Below the pieces are notes generated by a model. The model ran no database searches. It saw only the letters and a program-made list of their open reading frames with translations, and had not been told where the DNA came from. 64,000 nt of DNA from positions 87,392 through 151,391 of the forward strand of contig NZ_CAJVAS010000016.1 of NCBI RefSeq assembly GCF_910593845.1, in the 5' to 3' direction. Positions 43,094 through 52,864 of this stretch are shown piece by piece. A program made the position numbers and the translations under genes. Origin of the DNA: Paenibacillus solanacearum. GTDB lineage: Bacteria; Bacillota; Bacilli; Paenibacillales; NBRC-103111. Positions within the stretch are counted from its first letter, which is position 1. Each line of letters begins with the position of its first letter.

Positions 43094-44320
43094 TCACTCG
43101 TAAAATATTTTTTTGCTCTTGATAGCGCTGCCCGCCATCATTTCCGGGCTCCCCCGCTCCACCCGCAGCTCGCCGAGAATACGGGCGCGAATCATCGTCC
43201 CGATTTCCGGAATGCGGTTCTCCACCTCATCCCGGATGCGCTCCAGCGCCGCAGCGGTCGCCCCCAGACTGTATACGTGCACAACAAGCGCATTACCCGT
43301 CACCTTCACGCGAACCCTCGCGTCGCTCAAATGGCGGAATACGACTTCCTCGATGTCGTAGATGCTAATTTTTTCGCCATGCTTCAGATCGGGGCCGATC
43401 CTTTTCACGATGCCTTTGAAGCTTTGCCGTTCCACGCCGTCCACCCGGATCGGGCGCAGATCGCGAACGACGTCATACGTGACGTAGCGCATTGCAGGGA
43501 ACGCTTCCCTCACGGCGGAGGACAGGACAAGCACCTGCTCATCGCCGGATTCCAGCGGCTCCATTCCTTCGCCCAGCCGTTCCGGGGCGATACCCTCGGC
43601 AACGAGTCCTTCCGCTAACACGTAACGCCCATGCTCGTGGGAAAAATAGGCGATCGTCCCGATCTCAATCGATCCGTACGTATCGGTAATTTGGCTCGCG
43701 TCGAGACCTAACCGCCGAGCCGCCTGCCCAATCCAGACCGGCGACGCGATTTCCCCCACCAGAATGACATGGCGAATACCGTAACCGGCCGGGTTCGCCG
43801 ATGCCTGCAGCAGCCGCTCCAGAATGGAAGGCATCGTATACAGCACTTCCGGACGGAAGGCCGCGAGCCGCTCCAGATGCTCCTCGATCGGCCGCCGGAA
43901 CGAGATCGACTCGACCTCGATGCCGAGCCGGCGGAACACGTCCACGGCCGTCGCTTCCGCATGTCCCGTTCCCATATCGGCTAACGCAGTCCGATAATGG
44001 TTCGTTCCCAGGATCGCCCGGAACACCTCAAGCTTGATGCCGATATACGCCTCTTCGTCCGCATCCGTGTAATAAATCGCCTTGCGCCGGCCGGAGCTCG
44101 TTCCCGACGTGCGGTAGCAATGGACATCGCTGCGCTCGCCCAAAGGATTGCTGTCCGTATAATAATGAGCTTCGAGTACTGAAGCCGTCATCAACGGCAG
44201 CGATTCCAAATCCGTCTCCCCGGCTTCGCGTTCTTGTCCTGTCCCAGGCTGTTGCATATACCAGGGACAATACTGCGACATGCGTCCTATCGCTTGCTTG
44301 AGACTTGCAGGCAACCGCAT
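43094..44320 (-). CDS. Adenylate-forming enzyme, phenylacetate-CoA ligase-like
   Basis: 408 residues. The AMP-binding P-loop YRTSGTSSGRRKAIYYTD (70-87) and the A5-like block ITDTYGSIEIGTIAY, then YDVVRDLRPI.. RQSFKGIVKRIGPDLKHGEKISIYDIEEV match the PaaK branch (single-chain, C-terminal domain included). It activates a carboxylate as adenylate, possibly for transfer to an amine or CoA. Located first in an operon with SbnA/SbnB, so it may ligate or activate diaminopropionate or a partner acid. No NRPS, carrier protein or siderophore synthetase is visible nearby. Confidence 0.85.
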   Translation of the reverse strand: MRLPASLKQAIGRMSQYCPWYMQQPGTGQEREAGETDLESLPLMTASVLEAHYYTDSNPLGERSDVHCYRTSGTSSGRRKAIYYTDADEEAYIGIKLEVFRAILGTNHYRTALADMGTGHAEATAVDVFRRLGIEVESISFRRPIEEHLERLAAFRPEVLYTMPSILERLLQASANPAGYGIRHVILVGEIASPVWIGQAARRLGLDASQITDTYGSIEIGTIAYFSHEHGRYVLAEGLVAEGIAPERLGEGMEPLESGDEQVLVLSSAVREAFPAMRYVTYDVVRDLRPIRVDGVERQSFKGIVKRIGPDLKHGEKISIYDIEEVVFRHLSDARVRVKVTGNALVVHVYSLGATAAALERIRDEVENRIPEIGTMIRARILGELRVERGSPEMMAGSAIKSKKIFYE

Positions 44321-44492
44321 TCGCTTTTTTCGCCTCCCTCTTGTCTACCTGATTATTCCATTTTCGCGTTTCTATAACATATGCAGGCGGTTCGCCCCCG
44401 TTCTTGCCACACAGCCAAAAAAAGTACGATCACCTATCGAAGCCCGGCCCCGTATGATATGGGAAAGAACCTACCAGAAAGGAGGAAGCCCG

Positions 44493-45293
44493 ATGGCAAA
44501 TACCCGGAACAGCGTCGCCAGCAAGCTGCTGAAAGCCCGAATGCTCCTCGGTCACCCGGAGCTGGCAAAGCATGTACCTGTTACCCGTTCGTATACGCCT
44601 AGTCAGCTGCACGACATGCTGAAGCGTTACGGGATGGTGTATGTGAAGCCGGACGTCGGCTCGCAGGGGATTGGGGTTATGCGGGTTGAGAAGCAGGGCA
44701 GCACGTATCGGTACCAGAGCGGCATGAAGCAGCATACTTTCTCATCGTTCCAAGACATGGTCCGATCGTTAACTTCACGGATCGGTGCCGAACGGTACCT
44801 GATTCAGAAAGGCATTCACCTGCTGCGATACCAGAAGCGCCCCTTCGACTTCCGCGTCATGATCCAGAAAAGTCCCGCCCGCCAGTGGGAAGCGACAGGA
44901 ACTGCGGCACGGCTCGCCCATCCGAACAAAGCGGTGACGAACGGAAGTCAGGGCGGCACCATTTATGCGGCCAAAGACTTGCTGAAGCCGTTCGCCGGCG
45001 ACCAGAAGACGGCCGCGCTATTGTACCGCCTGAACCGTCTCGCCCGCCTGACCGCAGCCCGGATCGGGCGTACGTATCCTGCCATGAACGAGCTCGGCCT
45101 CGATGTCGGCATTGACCGCCATCTGAAGCCTTGGATATTGGAAGTCAACACCCGCCCGGACCCTTGCCCGTTCACCAAGCTGGATAACAAGGACGCGATC
45201 CGCAAGATCGTAGCGTACGCCAAGGCGTACGGCCGACGGTATCCCTTGGTGTGCAATAAGTCGAAGAAGGCCCCGTGCTGCGGGAGGAAATAA
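44493..45293 (+). CDS. YheC/YheD-type ATP-grasp protein
   Basis: 266 residues from the ATG at 44493 with AAAGGAGG upstream. ATP-grasp features: YVKPDVGSQGIGVMRVEK (phosphate loop), RYLIQKGIHLLRYQKRPFDFRVMIQKSPARQWEATGTAARL, and the metal-binding ELGLDVGIDRHLKPWILEVNTRPDP. YheC/YheD proteins are spore coat-associated in Bacillus; the ligase substrate is unknown. It is divergent from the PaaK-like/SbnA/SbnB operon (170 bp), which raises the idea that it joins diaminopropionate to something, but that is inference. C-terminal basic tail KKAPCCGRK. Confidence 0.85.
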   Translation: MANTRNSVASKLLKARMLLGHPELAKHVPVTRSYTPSQLHDMLKRYGMVYVKPDVGSQGIGVMRVEKQGSTYRYQSGMKQHTFSSFQDMVRSLTSRIGAERYLIQKGIHLLRYQKRPFDFRVMIQKSPARQWEATGTAARLAHPNKAVTNGSQGGTIYAAKDLLKPFAGDQKTAALLYRLNRLARLTAARIGRTYPAMNELGLDVGIDRHLKPWILEVNTRPDPCPFTKLDNKDAIRKIVAYAKAYGRRYPLVCNKSKKAPCCGRK

Positions 45294-45619
45294 GGGAGAG
45301 AGTTTGACAGGAACGCGCCGGTTGTATGCGCTTTGTATTTCATAGAGCTGCTTCCATGTAATGCAAACAACCTCCCGCTTCACGATCATCGTGATGGCGG
45401 GAGGTTGTTGTTATGGCTGTGGTAAAGACTCTTAAGGTGAAAAAAACTTCGGTTTGCTCAACTCTTTCTATAAGGATCAAGAAGTGGCGATATCCATGGG
45501 CAACTACGAATATTTAGATCCTTTAGCCGATGGGTCAATACTTCCAAAGTCCTCCGCCTTATGCCCAAAACACTTTCATTAAGACTCTAAGTGGCAAAAC
45601 TCGCCTGTTAGTAGCAAAC
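45294..45619. other. Intergenic region with a hairpin and a possible coding remnant
   Basis: About 325 bp. It begins with the inverted repeat at 45366-45409. From 45436 to 45582 an open stretch without a start reads like protein sequence (NFGLLNSFYKDQEVAIS.., ending at TAA). It might be the tail of a lost gene; no family recognised. Confidence 0.35.
45366..45409 (+). terminator. Perfect 13-bp inverted repeat, possible terminator after the ATP-grasp gene
   Basis: AACAACCTCCCGC (45366-45378) pairs with GCGGGAGGTTGTT (45397-45409), with a CACGATCATCGTG mini-hairpin in the loop. T-runs are absent on both sides (GTTATGGC follows on plus), so this is weak or factor-assisted. Confidence 0.5.
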
Positions 45620-45805
45620 CTAATCGATCTCATAATCATCCGAATGATCCGCTCCCCCTGTTAGACAGGTAAAGCATACATTCCAACCCGCTAAAGCTGT
45701 TCCAATCGCCCAAATAGGTTGATGGCATTGGTTGCAACAAGCTCCGGCTTGTTTGGCGGAAACCGCGGTTTCCAAGCAGCTGACGAGCGACTTCTTGTTA
45801 CTCAT
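45620..45805 (-). CDS. Small two-CxxC protein of unknown function
   Basis: 61 residues from the ATG at 45805 (MSNKKSLVSCLETAV). CCNQCHQPIWAIGTALAGWNVCFTCLTGG has two CxxC pairs 18 residues apart, a zinc-ribbon-like arrangement; the tail is acidic (DHSDDYEID). It is 200 bp downstream of the jetD stop on the same strand. The ribosome-binding site is weak, so existence is plausible but not sure. Confidence 0.5.
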   Translation of the reverse strand: MSNKKSLVSCLETAVSAKQAGACCNQCHQPIWAIGTALAGWNVCFTCLTGGADHSDDYEID

Positions 45806-46022
45806 TGGATTGCTTTTTAGATACAAAGCCGCAAATTCATTTATTGTTATCGAGACTATTGCAAAACCCTCCTCAATAATATTTAGGAATTTATTGGTTT
45901 TAAGCGGCTGTATCGTTTCCTCTATAAAACCAAATATTTCAGTTTCGTCAATTCAGAGCGAAAAGTAGGTTTTTAGGGGTATTTGACCAGGAATTCCTTG
46001 TTCACTGGGGAAATTCGTTTAT

Positions 46023-47471
46023 CTATTTCCTAACCTCGCATAGCCACGCTTGAATCAAGGCATCCATTAGCTGTTCCTGAAACAACTTATATCCGCCAGC
46101 ACCCATCGCCACACACAACAATTTGTCCCACACCGCTTGCGTTTTCTCTAAACGAACAAGTTCCTCCTTCGAAAAGGACACAAACACAGAATCGCCTTGC
46201 TTAAGCGTCGCTTGATAACGGTCGGAGTCGAAAAACCAAGGCGCATAGCACTCCGCATACCGCATAGCCAAGACATTCCCGGTCTCAATACCTTTAATAT
46301 CAAAATCCCCCGAATAATAGAGACTTCCATGCATCCGTCCCTCTTCCATATAACGATCCAGTAACCGCAGCGCGGCTGCACTGGCAGGACCGCTTGTACA
46401 CATCAGCAAGGGCCCGGTGGTCTCGTGACCTTCTGTTGTCTCGGTGAATGACAGCTTATCCGTTACATCTGCGAGAGTCGAGAAGACAGCAGGATTCTCG
46501 ACGACATACACATGATGGACAAGCGGCAGCACAGCCGCAGCTTCCACCTGCCTTAAGGTCATGACAAAAGGACCCTTCATCGCGCCACCGAAAGGAAGAT
46601 AGAGGTGAACAGAGGAAGAAATATCGTCATCCAACACGCCCGCCCGACGGTAGATGTCCCGGGCAACCAGACTGTCGATGCCGGTCGTTGCATTCGCAAC
46701 TTCGCCAAGACTTGATGCGTCTGCCAAACACAAGGCCTGCCCCTCCTGATGGGCATAACGCAGTGCGTGGAAGAACAGCCGGCCCCCCGCCTGGTTCCGA
46801 TCCAGCGCATGAGGGTAGCCTGACGCTAAAGCGGCAAGCACGGGTATTCGGATCGCTACCTGCGCCCGGCCCCCTACTAATCTTGCCGCTTCCCCATTTA
46901 GCAGTAAGTTCCAAGCCTTTACCGCAATGCCGAGTTCCCGCTCAGCCGTCTCCGGGGACATTCGCCACAACTCCCGGAGCGGCCGGTAGCCCCCGGCTGC
47001 GCCTGCTTCCAATCCGGCCAGCCAATCCTTAACGACCGGTGCAAGCTGTGCACAAGACTCCCCATACGAGCTTCTAACGTTGTCAAACAAAGCATGCCAT
47101 TCAGTTTCAGCGAGCAGCTTCAGGTCTGCGTTCGTGAGTAAAGGACTCCCGACCAGAATCTCATGCAACTCCGGAATTGTAAAAGGGAATGCAGACCCTT
47201 TGAGCTCCGACGCGAACTGCGCAAGCGAAATCCGAATATCGGCTCCCGGCTGTTCATACCTGCCGAAGAAGGTATTCACCGCCTCGCATTCCTCCGCGTT
47301 TGCTCCTCGTAAGACAATATGTCCTTTGGCTTCTTCCAGACTCGCATACCGTTTCCACACGAGCTGCAGCATTTTCTCGAACCCCGGTTGCGCGAAATAT
47401 CTTCTCACTCTTGCCATACGATCCGTGTCCGTCCTTACATATGGATGAGATTTTCGCGGCTGGTGACTCAT
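46023..47471 (-). CDS. jetD: Wadjet type II JetD (TIGR02679-type, Toprim/topoisomerase VI-like nuclease)
   Basis: 482 residues. The C-terminal DUF2399 part carries the Toprim acids: Glu in VYVVENPAVF (321-330) and the DxD motif of YYSGDFDIKGIE (388-394). The N-terminal part is the DUF3323-type domain. In Wadjet systems JetD cleaves plasmid DNA that has been reeled in by the JetABC loop extruder. The start overlaps the jetC stop by 4 bp (ATGA), implying coupling. It is the last gene of the operon. Confidence 0.92.
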   Translation of the reverse strand: MSHQPRKSHPYVRTDTDRMARVRRYFAQPGFEKMLQLVWKRYASLEEAKGHIVLRGANAEECEAVNTFFGRYEQPGADIRISLAQFASELKGSAFPFTIPELHEILVGSPLLTNADLKLLAETEWHALFDNVRSSYGESCAQLAPVVKDWLAGLEAGAAGGYRPLRELWRMSPETAERELGIAVKAWNLLLNGEAARLVGGRAQVAIRIPVLAALASGYPHALDRNQAGGRLFFHALRYAHQEGQALCLADASSLGEVANATTGIDSLVARDIYRRAGVLDDDISSSVHLYLPFGGAMKGPFVMTLRQVEAAAVLPLVHHVYVVENPAVFSTLADVTDKLSFTETTEGHETTGPLLMCTSGPASAAALRLLDRYMEEGRMHGSLYYSGDFDIKGIETGNVLAMRYAECYAPWFFDSDRYQATLKQGDSVFVSFSKEELVRLEKTQAVWDKLLCVAMGAGGYKLFQEQLMDALIQAWLCEVRK

Positions 47472-50400
47472 GCCTGACTGCCGCCTCCCACATATTCCTT
47501 CCGGCTGCCGTTCCAGCGATAACGGAAGAGCGTCACGAAGTCAACATCCTTCGGCCGGTAAATTTCGTAGATCGCCAGTTTCGGCACCGTATCAAAGCAG
47601 CCCCACAGCACTTGGGATGTCATCATATAGTCAAAGCCCATGTCGGTCAGCAGCTTGAACATATCGCGCATATTTTCTTCATCCACGCCGGCAAAGGCCT
47701 CGTCAAGCGAGATGAGACGAGGGGCGTCCGCTCGCGCATCGGAGTATCGGGACCATGTTGCCGCGAATAGCGGAATGTACATCGCCATCGCTTTCTCGCC
47801 GCCGCTCAGCACGTTGAACCGGGCATCCGTCAGCGGACGGTAGCCTGTCTGTTCCCCTTTGCGGTATTTGAGCTCGAACCGGAACCAATTGCGATAATCC
47901 AGTGCGCGGTACAGATGCTGGCGAAGCGACTCCTGCTCTTCCTGCGCGGATAGCTTGGCGCTGCTGATTTGCGCCCGGAAATGCCCGATCATGGCATCGA
48001 TTTCGTCCTCCCGGAGGCGATGTGAATCGCGTTTAAGCAATTCCACCAGATCGAAGACATCCAACTGTTGGTCACCAGACGCCGGCTTCGGCTCCCACTC
48101 CAGCTTCAAGCGCAGACCGCTGGACGTATCGCGCTCCTCCATCAGCTTGTTCATTTGCCGCACCCACTGCTCGGCCCGGTGAATGCGCTGCCGAATGGCT
48201 TTGCCCACGCTTCTCAAAATTATTTCTTCATACAGCTCGCGATCCTTCTCGCTTAACAAAGCGCTTTGCTCGGCTTCCTGCTCCTCCAATTCCTCCAGCA
48301 GCATATGAGGCGGCAGTGGCTGCTGAACATTGCGCATCGACAGCAGCAATAGCCGTCCGGACGCTTCTTCCGTCACCATTTCCAGCACATATTCAGTTAG
48401 CAGCATACGCGCTGTATTGAACTGTTCTAACAAGCGGTTCAATATGTTCTCAGCGTTACGCGTTGCGAACAAGGACTCATAGCTTCTTCGGATGTCTTTA
48501 GCTTGCGTAAATTCAGACCCCGGCGCTCCGACCGAGCCGTCCGACCCTTCAGCCTTAGCGCGCCATTCCGCCACCAGACCTCGGCGAAGTTCGCCTTGCC
48601 ATAGCCCAAGTGCCCGGTCCAATTTCAAGCGAAGCTCCTCCGCCTGCTCATTTAACAGTACAAGCTGCGCCTCTGCTCGCGCTTCTTTGCGTTTGGCTTC
48701 ATCCAGGAGCCCTTCCTGCTCCTTGCCGCGCGCCAGCAATCCCGCTAGCTCCGAACGAAGCTCTTGGAGCTTTCTCGCCACATCGGCGAGTCCCAATTCC
48801 TCGATCAACTGCCTTAACGTTTCAACCTCGGCCCGAGACTTCCTCCGCCGCTCATCAAGCTCATCGGCGAGCATTTCCTCATCTTCCAAATCCGCAGCGA
48901 CGGATTCCAGCTCCTCTTGAAGCCTTTGCCGTGTAGTCCGCGCATCCTGATACTGCCGCCATGCGGAGTGAAGCTCTGAGAGGCTTCCTTCATAATCGCG
49001 GATCATCGCGGTAGCCTCCGCCAGCTCCTTCTCTCGCTTAAGCCGCGTCCACCCGGATGTCAGATCATGCAGTTCCCTCTGAAGCTCCCGCCATTCGCCG
49101 GACTTTGCTTTGTATCGCTCGATCGCCCGCTCTTCCTGATGCGCAGCGGCTTGCAGTCGATACGAGGCCGCTTGCCATTCACCGGCGCTCTGCGATAAAT
49201 CGGCGCCGCTCGGAAACGAATCGCGTTCCGCCGTTAGTTCACGCTCGGCGTCCAGACGCTCAGCCAGTTGCCGGTCTGTCTCGTCAATCCGGCTTGCCAA
49301 CACCGCAATTGCCTCTTCTAATCTGGCAATTTCCATGAATCGCGTACGCTCCCGAGTTTCTTTGCCGATATATTCCGCGCGCGGCTTCACATTTGCTTTA
49401 CCAGCTAAAGGCCCCAACCGGTAAGAACCGTCCGAGGCAATGACCCCATGCCAATCGCTATCGTCAACAAAATGCCTCTCTTCATCCCACAAAAAACTTC
49501 TCAGCACCTTCTCGACCACTTCCGCGGTCAATCCGCTGTCCTCCGCAGGGGCGGCCACTAATAAATCCGCCAGTGTGTAACCAACCTCCAGCGGATTCGG
49601 CACAATCCACATGTCCTCCTCGCCGGCGCCGCATTCTCCAAACCTCCCCTCCGGTGAGATCCAGGCATCCAGCAAGCCAGAACGCTCCAATGCCTCCTCA
49701 ATGCGAACCCTGGTTTCATCCGTCACGTGCGCTCTAAAGTCACAGGCAGCGAACAGCGGCGCACCGTCTCCCTGTCCTTTCCTGCTGCGAGTTGCTATCC
49801 GCGCCGCACTCCGTTTCGGCTCCGGTTCGCGACTTTGTTCCCAACCGTGCTTTTCCTGACGGAGAGACTCCTGCTCCATCACATAAGCATCCCGCTCGTT
49901 CTCCAGCGCGATTCGCAGTGCGACCATATTGTCCCTGGTACTCGCATACCGCTTCAACATCGCTTCACGGATCGTTTCAAGGGAGGCCGTTGGTCCCACG
50001 CTGTAGTGACGTATCGCACTAAACGTCTCCCGAACAGCTTCATCGTCAAACGCCATATGCTGCAGATCGTTTTGCCAGTCGATGACCTCGTCTTTGAACG
50101 CCTCTCGCTGTTCGTCCAATTGCCTTTCCCTCTCCGCGCGCTCACGTTCGGCCTCATCACGAACCCGGCTCGCCTCACCCATTTCAAGCTCACGTTCCTT
50201 CACAAGCGCAGCCGCGGCTTTCTCCTCTGCCGCCTTGGCCAAGGCCCGCTCAATCACACCGCGGTGAGCTTTAATATCCTTCCGCCAGCCCTCTCGCCAA
50301 GCATCGTCTGCCGGCACATCTCTAGCCCATGATCGATGGTAGACGGCATGCCCGGCAAATTCCATATCCCCGGCCATCGCCTCCAGTTCGTCCAACAGCT

Positions 50401-51637
50401 CTCTCTGTTCCCGCTCCGCCGCTGCCTCCTTGTCCTTCGCATCCTGCCTGTCGCGCTCCAAACGATCTTGTTTGATCCGGTCTTTCGCTGCCTTCTCCCT
50501 GGAACGCTCCAACTGCTTGTCCGTATCCTCCAGCACCTTCGACGCTGTCTCGTACTCCCGCTGCTTGCCGATTGCCTCGTGCTGCTCCAGCACCCCTCGC
50601 TCCGCTGCAATTTCCTGCACCCTGATCTGAATCGCGCTCTGCTGCGATGAGGCCGCCGCCTTCTCGCTTACCGCAAGCTGTAAAGCTTCCTCGGAGGATT
50701 TCACTCTCGCAGCGACTTCATCGTACCCGGATTTAGCCTCCAACATCTGCTCCGACTTTACAAAAAGCACATGCTTGTTATATAACTCGTACCGCTCTTG
50801 CAGCTTCAGCATTTCACTGCGGTGCCTTTTGATCTCATCAAGCCTGTCGGCCATTTGGTCCATATCCTCCAGCACCTCGGACAACGGCCTGAGCTCTTCC
50901 TCCAACAGTGGCGGCAGCGCTTGATGGAGAATGTCGTAGATCGCCGTCGGCTTGAAATCCTTCGACAGCTTCGGACTGCGCAACTGAATCATAAGCTGCA
51001 GTAAATCCTGAAAGGCATCCCCATCCGCAAAGCCAAAAATATGTTTGTTCACCAGCTCCTGATATGACTTCTGATCATGTACAACCTGTCCCCCGGAGCT
51101 AATCTTGGCCTCCAGCTCCTTCCGATCAAGCGGGATCCGTACTTCGTCTTCCAACCAGCGATTCCGGTCATACAACCAGAAGTCCCGACCAATGCGCCTG
51201 CCATCCTCAAGCACAAAGCCCCAGAATTGTACTTGCTGCGCATGTCTCCTCGCCCGCAGTCCAATGCCTACCGTCTTGAACGCGCCGCTCCTTCCATGCT
51301 TGAACTCCATCCACAAATAGCCGGTCGCATCCGTCTTCCCGCTGTCTTCTTCCCCGATCAAATAGTACTCAATTCTCCGATCTCGTGAACCAAACGGGTC
51401 GAGCCGGTGGGCCCGCTTATCCCCATCCAGCACAAGCGGCAAAAAGCTTTGCATCGTAACCGACTTACCCGAACCGTTCGATCCGCGAAGAATCAGCCTG
51501 CCTTCTTCCAGCTGGAATTCCTCTTCATCGTAATACCAGAAATTAAGGATACCAACTCGGTTCATCTGCCATCTGGCCGCCTCTTGGCCGCCTTTCTCCC
51601 GAACAGCGGCAAACTGCTGTGTATGTATTGGTTCCAT
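47468..51637 (-). CDS. jetC: Wadjet type II JetC (SMC/MukB-like ATPase, TIGR02680 type)
   Basis: 1389 residues. Walker A RGSNGSGKS is at about 51-59, long coiled coils fill roughly 260-560 and 760-1080, the ABC signature LSGGEKAMAMY starts at about 1277 and Walker B LISLDEAFAGVD at about 1308-1319. The central hinge-side segment is about 560-760. It powers DNA loop extrusion on circular plasmids. Length and layout agree with type II JetC. It follows jetB by 15 bp, and jetD overlaps its end. Confidence 0.94.
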   Translation of the reverse strand: MEPIHTQQFAAVREKGGQEAARWQMNRVGILNFWYYDEEEFQLEEGRLILRGSNGSGKSVTMQSFLPLVLDGDKRAHRLDPFGSRDRRIEYYLIGEEDSGKTDATGYLWMEFKHGRSGAFKTVGIGLRARRHAQQVQFWGFVLEDGRRIGRDFWLYDRNRWLEDEVRIPLDRKELEAKISSGGQVVHDQKSYQELVNKHIFGFADGDAFQDLLQLMIQLRSPKLSKDFKPTAIYDILHQALPPLLEEELRPLSEVLEDMDQMADRLDEIKRHRSEMLKLQERYELYNKHVLFVKSEQMLEAKSGYDEVAARVKSSEEALQLAVSEKAAASSQQSAIQIRVQEIAAERGVLEQHEAIGKQREYETASKVLEDTDKQLERSREKAAKDRIKQDRLERDRQDAKDKEAAAEREQRELLDELEAMAGDMEFAGHAVYHRSWARDVPADDAWREGWRKDIKAHRGVIERALAKAAEEKAAAALVKERELEMGEASRVRDEAERERAERERQLDEQREAFKDEVIDWQNDLQHMAFDDEAVRETFSAIRHYSVGPTASLETIREAMLKRYASTRDNMVALRIALENERDAYVMEQESLRQEKHGWEQSREPEPKRSAARIATRSRKGQGDGAPLFAACDFRAHVTDETRVRIEEALERSGLLDAWISPEGRFGECGAGEEDMWIVPNPLEVGYTLADLLVAAPAEDSGLTAEVVEKVLRSFLWDEERHFVDDSDWHGVIASDGSYRLGPLAGKANVKPRAEYIGKETRERTRFMEIARLEEAIAVLASRIDETDRQLAERLDAERELTAERDSFPSGADLSQSAGEWQAASYRLQAAAHQEERAIERYKAKSGEWRELQRELHDLTSGWTRLKREKELAEATAMIRDYEGSLSELHSAWRQYQDARTTRQRLQEELESVAADLEDEEMLADELDERRRKSRAEVETLRQLIEELGLADVARKLQELRSELAGLLARGKEQEGLLDEAKRKEARAEAQLVLLNEQAEELRLKLDRALGLWQGELRRGLVAEWRAKAEGSDGSVGAPGSEFTQAKDIRRSYESLFATRNAENILNRLLEQFNTARMLLTEYVLEMVTEEASGRLLLLSMRNVQQPLPPHMLLEELEEQEAEQSALLSEKDRELYEEIILRSVGKAIRQRIHRAEQWVRQMNKLMEERDTSSGLRLKLEWEPKPASGDQQLDVFDLVELLKRDSHRLREDEIDAMIGHFRAQISSAKLSAQEEQESLRQHLYRALDYRNWFRFELKYRKGEQTGYRPLTDARFNVLSGGEKAMAMYIPLFAATWSRYSDARADAPRLISLDEAFAGVDEENMRDMFKLLTDMGFDYMMTSQVLWGCFDTVPKLAIYEIYRPKDVDFVTLFRYRWNGSRKEYVGGGSQA

Positions 51638-51652
51638 GCTTCATTCGCCCCC

Positions 51653-52864
51653 TTATTCCCTCTCCAAATCCGTATTTCCATACTCTGCCTGCCATCTGCC
51701 CAGCATCGGCGATATGAGGAACGCAGCCTCTCCTTCTTGCTCCCCAAGTCCCCATTCTAGCAAATGCTTCATACACAGCTCCGCCAACTCTTGCGAAGAG
51801 AACTCCCTTAACTCCTTGCTCCAGAACACCTTATACTTCTCTTGAAGCTGATAAAAAATAGCCTCTAACTCCGACCTTGTCAGCCTGATCATGCCGTTAG
51901 CTTCCGTATGCAACCCGCTGTCTTCCGACAGCCGGGAGCGGATTTCTCCGGCAGCAAGCAGCGCCAAGTCCGATGCCGCCGACAGCGTCGGGAACAAATC
52001 ACTCTCCCCGGTCAACTCCGGGTGAAAGAACAATAAGCCTTCCCGATAGCGGCGGCCGACCCAACCAAGCATTTTTTCCAATTGGTCTATCAGCGCTCGC
52101 CGCTGCCACAGCACATAATTCAAGTCATCCTCGTCCCATTGTCTGTCCGCCACAACCGGCTCCAACAGCAATCGTCGATATACACGATGTCTGAGGCGCA
52201 TCGATTGACCCTCCTGGGTACTCGCATAGGGAATCGGATCCTCCAATTCCTCTAACCGCGAGCATCCGGTCAGATCACGCGGGAACCGCCTGAGCACATA
52301 ACGGGCATTCGGCGAACATTCATACAGCGCATTTCGCTCCGCATCCTGAGCCCAGCCGCTTTCGTCCCCATCTACATTATGCAGTACACCGAGCGACCTC
52401 AATTTCTTCAACGCCCGTGCCATGGCCAGACGATCATAGTAATTAGCCCAGTCCGCCTCTATGCCTTCGGCTACCATCTGCTCACGAATCTCTTCTACAA
52501 TGTCAGAGAGCAGGAATTGGTCCAGCTCGGTCTTTCCTTCCAAATACCACAGTCCATAGGTAAAAAAGATATAATCCCGCTTATCGCGAAATTCCGCGAA
52601 GCCCATCCACGGGTAAGCTTTCACTGGTGTCTTGTCCAGCTTCGCAATCGTCCTGGTCACAATCAGCGGAAACCCCGCTTTATCCATCAGCCAATTCCGC
52701 AGCTCTTCATAATGGTCCTTAATGGTGAAATACAAGTCTGCGTCGTCTTCCTTCGCCACCCATGGCCGATTTAGCAGCGCATGAATACATGCACGCTTGC
52801 GCTCAGCCAGTTGCTCAGCATTTCTCGCCCGCTTGCTTGCTCTGCGCAGCGCCCCAGTCGCCAT
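51653..52864 (-). CDS. jetB: Wadjet type II JetB (TIGR02678 / DUF2398, kite-like subunit)
   Basis: 403 residues. The family blocks are ERKRACIHALLNRPWVAKEDDADLYFTIKDHYEELRNWLMDKAGFPLIVTRTIAKLDKTP and RRLLLEPVVADRQWDEDDLNYVLWQRRALIDQLEKMLGW, typical of TIGR02678 proteins. It acts as the KITE-type subunit at the JetC heads. The ATG directly abuts the jetA stop. Confidence 0.92.
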   Translation of the reverse strand: MATGALRRASKRARNAEQLAERKRACIHALLNRPWVAKEDDADLYFTIKDHYEELRNWLMDKAGFPLIVTRTIAKLDKTPVKAYPWMGFAEFRDKRDYIFFTYGLWYLEGKTELDQFLLSDIVEEIREQMVAEGIEADWANYYDRLAMARALKKLRSLGVLHNVDGDESGWAQDAERNALYECSPNARYVLRRFPRDLTGCSRLEELEDPIPYASTQEGQSMRLRHRVYRRLLLEPVVADRQWDEDDLNYVLWQRRALIDQLEKMLGWVGRRYREGLLFFHPELTGESDLFPTLSAASDLALLAAGEIRSRLSEDSGLHTEANGMIRLTRSELEAIFYQLQEKYKVFWSKELREFSSQELAELCMKHLLEWGLGEQEGEAAFLISPMLGRWQAEYGNTDLERE

